A stretch of 34,559 nucleotides of DNA from Acidobacteriota bacterium (lineage in GTDB: Bacteria > Acidobacteriota > Blastocatellia > HR10 > JACQTD01), in contig JACQTD010000123.1 in the NCBI GenBank assembly GCA_016210985.1, positions 1 through 34,559 on the forward strand, given 5' to 3'. The position numbers and the translations under genes were made by a program. The notes under the pieces were generated by a model. The model searched no databases. It was not told the DNA's origin and saw only the letters and a program-made list of their open reading frames with translations. This document shows, one piece after another, positions 28,344 through 34,559 of the stretch (positions are counted from its first letter, which is position 1; each line of letters opens with the position of its first letter).

Positions 28344-31300
28344 TCAGAACGATACTTTGAGCGCCAGCTGGAGATTCCTGGGCCCGCCTGCCGCAAAAAC
28401 CGGTCCCACCTGCCCGTTCACGGTGTTCACCGTGGCGTTCGACACGCCAAAATTGTCGGGCGAGTTCCGTGCGACGCCCATGTTGGCCGTTTCGGTCGGG
28501 AGCGCGAAATTGGGGTGATTGAAAAGGTTGAATACTTCCACCCGGAGTTGGAGCGTGGCCCGCTCGGCCAATTTTGTCGTCTTAAAGAGCGAAAAATCGA
28601 ATTGGGAGAAATCCGGCCCCCGCATCGTGTTCCGGCCCAGGTTCCCGAAGGTTCCCACGGCGGGAAAATCGAAAGCGCCGGGATTCAGTCTGAGGTTCGG
28701 GCCCTGTCGCGATCCCAGCGTGACCGGTTGATTCGGAATCAGATTCGGCCGCTGTGAGAAGAACGGAGTTGGATCCCCGAGAAGCGCATAGTCGGCGCCG
28801 ACCGCGACCGTGAAGGGCTGCCCTCCGCGAAGCGTAGTAACGCCATTCATCGACCAGCCGTCGGTAAATAACGGCCAGCGCCCACGGAAGAGCCGTAGGA
28901 AAGGAATATCCCAGCTGTACGAAACGTTGGCTACATGACGCACGTCGAAATTGGAATTACCCCGTTCGCCATGCAGATCATTGGGATTCGATGGGTACGG
29001 TGATACCGACCTGGTGCCGATAATGGAGGTTCCAAACAGACCCAAGGTCGACGAATCGTCGATGCTGTGCGCATAGGTGTAATTTGCCAAAAAGGTGAGC
29101 CCGTGGCTCGCGCGGCGCGAAACCGTGACCTGTAATCCGTTGTAGCTCGACTGCGCCGAGGTCTCATTGACCTGAAGCAGTCCGAAATTCGGGTCGCTGA
29201 AGCTGGTGTTGATTCCAGGGACGGGACCGAACGGCAGGATAAAATTGAGCACCCGGGACCGGAGCAGCCTGACCCCGCGGCTTCCCACGTAACCGACCTG
29301 GAGCATGGTGTCGGAGGTCAGTTGGTATTGAACCGTCAGGTTGTACTGATATGAGTAAGGCGTCCGCAGCTTCAACGGCACCATCCCGGCCGAGCCGTAG
29401 GGCGGCTGATTCCCTGGCTTGGTGGGAAGATCGACCAGAAAATCCGGATAGGGCCCTGGCAGGAAGAGCGTGTTCGTTAGGGTGATCGGCGGATTACTAA
29501 GCACGTTGGCTACGACCTGGGTCACCAGGTCGTAATAGATGCCCACCCCTCCGCGCAGCGACAGTCGTCCATTCCGGAACGGCGTATAGGCAAGTCCGAA
29601 CCGGGGCGCGAAGTTGTTGTGGTCGCCTTCGTACGGGGGGGACCCGGGCGAGGTCAGACGGTAGCCCCCGGTCGGCGGCAACTCCACATTGGCAAGAAGG
29701 TCGTTGACTTCGCTCAGCACCGTGTTGAGTTCATACCGAATGCCGAAGTTGAGCACGAGGCCGCTTCTTACCCGAAAGTCATTCTGCCCGTAGAAATCGA
29801 AATTGCTGTATCGATATCCCCTGTGCCGGTTTCCGACCTGGTTGATAAAGGCCGCCGGCGTGTTCGAAATAAGCGCGTCGGTGGAACTGAAGACGATCAC
29901 CCCGCCCTCCCCGCCATTATCGCCGAGGTTGAACCGATTGAGCTGCACCCGCCGGATATCGAATCCTGCTTTGTACGAATGGCGGCCCCGCAAGGCGGTG
30001 AAATTATCGATCCACTGGAGGGTGTTGAAAAAGTTTCCCGAAGGGCCGACGTACCCGCCGACAATGTTGCTGTTCAGCGTCAGGTCCGAAACGATCACCA
30101 ACGGGACAGACGGGACGCCGTCGTGTTCGGGCGCAGGGACGGCTCCGAAGAGGCTCCGCGGAAAAATCTGCCCATGATTCGCAATGCGGTGCCAACCGAC
30201 CCGGGCTTCGTTCAGGGTATTGGGAGAAAAAGTGTGGGTGTAATTGATCGTCGCCCCCTGGAGTCGAATGCGGGCCCGATCCACCAGGTTGGGCGCTACG
30301 CCTCCGGCCGCTGAGGCGAAGTTCTGAATTCCCCCGCCGTAGTTATACCGGACGAACATCTGGTCCCGTTCGCTCCAACGTTGATCGACACGTATCGTGA
30401 AGTCATCCTCCGTCACTTCCGAGGGGGCTGAGGAAGTAAACCTGGCGATCAGAGGGTTCTTTGGATCCACGGGACCGTTCGGCAGCACGATCTGCGAGAT
30501 GATCAGCCGCAGCGCAGGATCGGCGAGCCGCCGGGCCTCGAGGGACGGAACCGTGCCATTGGCGACCGAGCTGAAGGCCTGACGGAGTCCTTCGAATAGC
30601 CCGAAGAAGAAGGTCCGATCGCGGCGGATGGGGCCTCCGAGGACGCCACCGAACTGGTTGTTCCGCAGGGCTGGTCTGTCAATCCCGGAGCCATTCAGAA
30701 AGTAATTGTTGGCGTCGAGCACGTTGTTCCGGAAGAACTCGAATACGCTTCCATGAAATTCATTGGTGCCGGAGCGGGTGATAACGTTGACCACCGCTCC
30801 CGAAAACCGGCCGAATTCCGCTGAAGAATTCTGGGTCTCCACCTTAAATTCCTGGATCGCCTCAACCGGAGCTATGGCCGAACTCGTGCCGCTCGGGCCG
30901 GCGGCGTTGAACTGCAGGAAGGGGTTGTTGGCGTCCGTGCCGTCCACGAGAAAGTTGTTGGCGCTGGCCCGCTGGCCATTCACGATGAACGCCGCCGCGC
31001 CGCCTTCGCTGTCGATGGTCGCGCCGGCCACCAGCCGGGTCAACTGGGCAAAATCCCTGCCGTTCAGGGGCAAGTCCCGCGTGACCCTCCCGGAAATCAC
31101 GCCGCCCACCGCGGATGACTGTGTTTCCACCTGTCCGGGATCTGAGATGACGTTGATGCTTTCCGTCTGGATCCCGGGTTTCAGATCGACATTGAGCGTG
31201 GTGGTTGTCGCGATCTGTATAAGGACGCCGGTGATGACCTGGGTCCGGAAACCTGGAAAGGAGACCGTGACCACATAAAGCCCGGGTTTCACTTCGCTGA

Positions 31301-31505
31301 ACTGATAGTCGCCGGTCCCGCCGCTCGTCACCGATCGTTCAGCATTCGTGGCCACTTCACGAATGACGACCACGGCGTTGGGGATAATCGCTCCTTCAGG
31401 ATCGATGATGGTCCCGACGAGTTTTCCATTAATTCCCTGGGCTCCCAGCGAGACGAAAGTGACGAGTACCAGTACCGGCAGGCTGATGAGGAGGCGCTTG
31501 TTCAT
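28344..31505 (-). CDS. TonB-dependent receptor with carboxypeptidase-regulatory-like domain
   Basis: GKLVGTIIDPEGAIIPNAVVVIREVATNAERSVTSGGTGDYQFSEVKPGLYVVTVSFPGF; plug region; C-terminal LQLALKVSF. The likely start is MNKRLL at 31505. Confidence 0.93.
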   Translation of the reverse strand: MNKRLLISLPVLVLVTFVSLGAQGINGKLVGTIIDPEGAIIPNAVVVIREVATNAERSVTSGGTGDYQFSEVKPGLYVVTVSFPGFRTQVITGVLIQIATTTTLNVDLKPGIQTESINVISDPGQVETQSSAVGGVISGRVTRDLPLNGRDFAQLTRLVAGATIDSEGGAAAFIVNGQRASANNFLVDGTDANNPFLQFNAAGPSGTSSAIAPVEAIQEFKVETQNSSAEFGRFSGAVVNVITRSGTNEFHGSVFEFFRNNVLDANNYFLNGSGIDRPALRNNQFGGVLGGPIRRDRTFFFGLFEGLRQAFSSVANGTVPSLEARRLADPALRLIISQIVLPNGPVDPKNPLIARFTSSAPSEVTEDDFTIRVDQRWSERDQMFVRYNYGGGIQNFASAAGGVAPNLVDRARIRLQGATINYTHTFSPNTLNEARVGWHRIANHGQIFPRSLFGAVPAPEHDGVPSVPLVIVSDLTLNSNIVGGYVGPSGNFFNTLQWIDNFTALRGRHSYKAGFDIRRVQLNRFNLGDNGGEGGVIVFSSTDALISNTPAAFINQVGNRHRGYRYSNFDFYGQNDFRVRSGLVLNFGIRYELNTVLSEVNDLLANVELPPTGGYRLTSPGSPPYEGDHNNFAPRFGLAYTPFRNGRLSLRGGVGIYYDLVTQVVANVLSNPPITLTNTLFLPGPYPDFLVDLPTKPGNQPPYGSAGMVPLKLRTPYSYQYNLTVQYQLTSDTMLQVGYVGSRGVRLLRSRVLNFILPFGPVPGINTSFSDPNFGLLQVNETSAQSSYNGLQVTVSRRASHGLTFLANYTYAHSIDDSSTLGLFGTSIIGTRSVSPYPSNPNDLHGERGNSNFDVRHVANVSYSWDIPFLRLFRGRWPLFTDGWSMNGVTTLRGGQPFTVAVGADYALLGDPTPFFSQRPNLIPNQPVTLGSRQGPNLRLNPGAFDFPAVGTFGNLGRNTMRGPDFSQFDFSLFKTTKLAERATLQLRVEVFNLFNHPNFALPTETANMGVARNSPDNFGVSNATVNTVNGQVGPVFAAGGPRNLQLALKVSF

Positions 31506-31506
31506 T

Positions 31507-32076
31507 TCACCGGGCGGCGGTGCCCGCACCAGGCCGTGCTAACAGACGCCGCAGGATGGCGTACAGGGACCGAAACGCATTGCGCCAAATTCCCTGTTTC
31601 GGCGGAGCCGTTTCCAGGCCTGTCGCCATCGATTCTGTCTTCGCGGCCGCTTCCACCTCCAGGGCCGTAAAGAACTGTCCCAGCATCATGCGTGCCGCCC
31701 CCAGCAACATCCGCTGACCCACGCTTGCCAGCGTACCGCCGAGTTGGGCGTCCCCGGCATAGTGAACCACGGTCGACCCTTCTGAGGACGTCAACTCGAT
31801 CGAACCTGCCCCGCGCACGAATCCCTGCGGGCCCTTCCCGTCAAGGGTGATCCTGAAACGCGAGGGCGGAGCGAAGTCATCCAACTTGACCCTTGCAATG
31901 TAAGTGCCCTTAATCGAGGCCACGCCGACGCTAAGGGTGGTGCGGTAACTGTCCGGGCCGTCCGGAATGAGGGCCTGGCAACCGGGGATACAGCGCGCCA
32001 GCACGACCGGATCCGTCAATAATGAAAAAACCACGGCCGGATCGGCACGGAACGGATGCTGGCCTTCAATTTTCAA
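31507..32076 (-). CDS. coxG: CoxG-like SRPBCC family protein
   Basis: KIEGQHPFRADPAVVFSLLTDPVVLARCIPGCQALIPDGPDSYRTTLSVGVASIKGTYIARVKLDDFAPPSRFRITLDGKGPQGFVRGAGSIEL; TTG start likely at 32076. Confidence 0.88.
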   Translation of the reverse strand: MKIEGQHPFRADPAVVFSLLTDPVVLARCIPGCQALIPDGPDSYRTTLSVGVASIKGTYIARVKLDDFAPPSRFRITLDGKGPQGFVRGAGSIELTSSEGSTVVHYAGDAQLGGTLASVGQRMLLGAARMMLGQFFTALEVEAAAKTESMATGLETAPPKQGIWRNAFRSLYAILRRLLARPGAGTAAR

Positions 32077-32095
32077 ACCTGGCCTTTCCCTCAGC

Positions 32096-32983
32096 TTATA
32101 CCGGCCAACTGACACCCGGACCGACGCGACTGACTGCCAATTCGAGGGCGCGCCGCGTAAGTACCCGGGCCAGATGGGCACGGAAGGCCGCCGACGCGTG
32201 CAGATCGTCGAGCGGTTCTATACCGTCCGCCGCGTGCTTGGCGGCCGCCTGGATGCCGTCGCTGTTCAGCTTCTTGCCCTCCAGGGCGGCGGCGACGGCG
32301 GAAGCACGATAGGCGCGCGAAGCGACTCCGGTGATGCCGACCGAGGCCGCGGCGCAATGACCCGAGGGATCGACACTCAGGAGCGCGGCAACGCCGGCGA
32401 TAGCAAACCCCGAAGCCTTCTGCGCGACCTTTACATACGCCCATCCCGTCAGCGGGGCGAGCGCGGGAACGCGCACCTCGGTGATGATCTCACCAGGCGC
32501 GATGGCGGTCAGCATCATATCGATAAAGAAGTCCCGAGCCGCCACTGATCGCTCGCCCTTCGGACCGGCCAGCCGCACCTCGGCGCCCAGAGCCAGGATC
32601 GCTGCGGGCCAATCCGCCGCCGGATCCGCATGCGCCAGGCTTCCCGCGAGCGTTCCCCGGTTTCGGATCTGCACATCTCCGATCTGGCCTGCCGTCTCGG
32701 CGAGCAACGGGCAGCGCCGGTGGACGGCCTCGGAGGCTTCGATCTGGTGGTGGGTGACCAGCGCCCCAAGGCGCAATCGGTTCTGCTCCTCGACGATCGC
32801 GCGAAGCGACGCGATCCGCCCCAGATCGATGACCAGCTTAGGCGTGGAGAGGCGAAACTTCAGAAGCGGGAGCAAGCTGTGTCCACCGGAGAGAATTTTT
32901 GCGTCCTCCCCGTGCTCCACGAGCAGCCGGACTGCGTGGTCCACGCTTTCGGCGACCACATAGTCGAATGAACTTGGAATCAT
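32096..32983 (-). CDS. coxM: FAD-binding subunit of molybdenum hydroxylase (CoxM/xanthine dehydrogenase subunit M family)
   Basis: FDYVVAESVDHAVRLLVEHGEDAKILSGGHSLLPLLKFRLSTPKLVIDL; VQIRNRGTLAGSLAHADPAADWPAAILAL. Confidence 0.94.
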   Translation of the reverse strand: MIPSSFDYVVAESVDHAVRLLVEHGEDAKILSGGHSLLPLLKFRLSTPKLVIDLGRIASLRAIVEEQNRLRLGALVTHHQIEASEAVHRRCPLLAETAGQIGDVQIRNRGTLAGSLAHADPAADWPAAILALGAEVRLAGPKGERSVAARDFFIDMMLTAIAPGEIITEVRVPALAPLTGWAYVKVAQKASGFAIAGVAALLSVDPSGHCAAASVGITGVASRAYRASAVAAALEGKKLNSDGIQAAAKHAADGIEPLDDLHASAAFRAHLARVLTRRALELAVSRVGPGVSWPV

Positions 32984-33041
32984 AGAAGTCCTCGTTCGCG
33001 GTGCAGGCCCGTACGACCGTGGAGCGCAGGCCCGCGCCCTT

Positions 33042-34559
33042 CTAAGCCGGGTTGAGCAGCCTCCAGATTTTCTCCGGCTTGAGCGGCATATCGATGTGGG
33101 TCACGCCCCGGTGCGCCAGCGCGTCCACCACGGCGTTCACAATCGCCGGGGTGGCCGCGATCGTTCCTGCCTCTCCGACGCCCTTCACACCCAGCGGATT
33201 GACGGGTGTCGGCGTTTCGGTACGCTCGCACTCGAGCCAGGGCACGTCGTGGGCGCGTGGAATCGCATAGTCAGTGAACTCACCCGTGATCAACTGCCCA
33301 TCCTCGGTATAGACGGCCTCTTCGAGCAGCGCTTGACCCAGGGATTGAACGATACCGCCATGGATCTGACCGTCGACGAGCATGGGATTGATGACCCTCC
33401 CGCAATCATCGATCGCGACATACCTTCGAATCTCGATGTCGCCGGTATCCGGGTCAACCTCGACGACCGCCACATGCGTCCCGAAAGGAAAAGTGAAGTT
33501 GGCAGGTTCGAAGAAATGAACGGCCTCCAGTCCGGGTGTCTCCCCCGGGGGCAGACTCTTGGCCGTGTAAGCCGCGAGCGCTACCTGTTGAATCGTCACG
33601 CTCCGTCCGGGATCACCCTCCACCGTGAAGACGCCCTGGTTGAAAACGGTTCGCTCCGGTTCGGTCTCGAGCAGGTGTGCCGCAAATCGTTTCGCCTTCT
33701 CCTTGATGGTTTGGAGGGCATGGAAGAGCGCCGTGCCGCCGACCGCCGTCGCGCGGCTTCCGAAGGTCCCGATCCCGTATTGCACAATCCCGGTGTCACC
33801 ATGAACGACGATGATGTCGGCGAGATCGACACCCAACTCCTCGGCTGCGATCTGCGCGAAAGAGGTCTCCTGGCCCTGTCCGTGCGGAGAGGCCCCGGTA
33901 AGGACCGAGACCTTGCCGGTCGGATCCACCCTGACCGTGGCGCTTTCCCAACCGCCCGCAGGCATGGCTGCCGAAGGCCCGAGAGCGCATATCTCCACGT
34001 AGGACGACAGACCAATGCCAAGCAGTCGCCCCTGCGTGCGGCCGGCGGCCTGCTCCTTTCGAACACCGGTGTAATCGGCGATCGCCAGCGCCTTGGTCAG
34101 CGTCAAATCGTAGTCACCGGAGTCATAGGTTAGGCCGGTGGAAGTGGAGAAAGGGAAATCCTCGCGTTTGGGGAAGTTCTTCCTTCTCACTTCAGCAGGA
34201 TCGAGCCCCAGTTCAGCGGCGGCGCGGTCCATCATCCGCTCGAGCAAATAGGTAGCCTCGGGCCTTCCCGCTCCCCGGTAGGCGTCGGTCGCCACCGTAT
34301 TCGTGAACGCGCCTACGATCTCATAGGCGATCGCCGGAATCTTGTAGGGTCCGCTGAGCATCAATCCGGTCAGTGTGGGGATCGCGGGTGTGAGCAGTTG
34401 ATGGTAGGCTCCGAGATCGCTGACAAACCGGGCGCGGAGGCCGAGGATGCCGCCATCTTTCCTGACCGCCATCTCCACGTCGGCGATCTGGCCCCGGCCA
34501 TGGATCGTGCCTAGGAAATTCTCGCGCCTCGACTCCATCCACTTCACCGGACGCTTCAG
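33042..34559 (-). CDS. coxL: Molybdopterin-binding large subunit of molybdenum hydroxylase (CoxL/xanthine dehydrogenase family), partial at window edge
   Basis: KWMESRRENFLGTIHGRGQ, ATDAYRGAGRPEATYLLERMMD, GASPHGQGQETSFAQIAAEELGV, VKGVGEAGTIAATPAIVNAVVDAL. The N-terminus lies beyond the window. Confidence 0.93.
   Translation of the reverse strand: MKRPVKWMESRRENFLGTIHGRGQIADVEMAVRKDGGILGLRARFVSDLGAYHQLLTPAIPTLTGLMLSGPYKIPAIAYEIVGAFTNTVATDAYRGAGRPEATYLLERMMDRAAAELGLDPAEVRRKNFPKREDFPFSTSTGLTYDSGDYDLTLTKALAIADYTGVRKEQAAGRTQGRLLGIGLSSYVEICALGPSAAMPAGGWESATVRVDPTGKVSVLTGASPHGQGQETSFAQIAAEELGVDLADIIVVHGDTGIVQYGIGTFGSRATAVGGTALFHALQTIKEKAKRFAAHLLETEPERTVFNQGVFTVEGDPGRSVTIQQVALAAYTAKSLPPGETPGLEAVHFFEPANFTFPFGTHVAVVEVDPDTGDIEIRRYVAIDDCGRVINPMLVDGQIHGGIVQSLGQALLEEAVYTEDGQLITGEFTDYAIPRAHDVPWLECERTETPTPVNPLGVKGVGEAGTIAATPAIVNAVVDALAHRGVTHIDMPLKPEKIWRLLNPA

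Noticed and set aside
33002-33040. Repeated gcaggcccg motifs between coxM and coxL
   Set aside because: Very short and GC-rich; could easily be chance, with no further structure visible.
33096-34133. 345-aa plus-strand ORF opposite coxL
   Set aside because: Antisense artefact over a conserved CoxL reading frame.

Overview
GC-rich bacterial chromosome segment. The paired CarboxypepD_reg/Oar-type TonB-dependent receptors and overall gene content suggest Acidobacteriota or a related group, but this is inference. About 2/3 is ordinary: argS, aroF-type DAHP synthase, a large TonB receptor, a zinc-ribbon protein, an FAH-family hydrolase, an Fn3 lipoprotein, hslU/hslV, a cyclase-family protein, an M16-like protein, an ICMT-like membrane protein, maf, an M28 peptidase, a YbhB/PEBP protein, and an MMPL/RND transporter with an outer-membrane lipoprotein-sorting protein. 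The main anomaly is 20.9-26.5 kb. This looks like the ruin of one or more type I restriction-modification loci: HsdR with three internal deletions, a second HsdR 3' tail, an HsdS N-terminus and an HsdM C-terminus. It is interleaved with several toxin-antitoxin pieces, some intact and some truncated (VapBC, RelE/Phd, HigA-like, XRE, PIN), and a retropepsin-like aspartic protease. Many junctions are visible as abrupt switches from one recognisable protein family to another. maf (14.6-15.0 kb) carries the same kind of internal deletion. At 26.5-34.6 kb a minus-strand, apparently translationally coupled cluster encodes form-II-like molybdenum hydroxylase subunits (CoxL/CoxM/CoxG), a TonB receptor and an exported alpha/beta-hydrolase-like protein with an odd nucleophile elbow. 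This may be an undescribed uptake/catabolic unit. All family calls come from reading motifs in the supplied translations; no database search was run.
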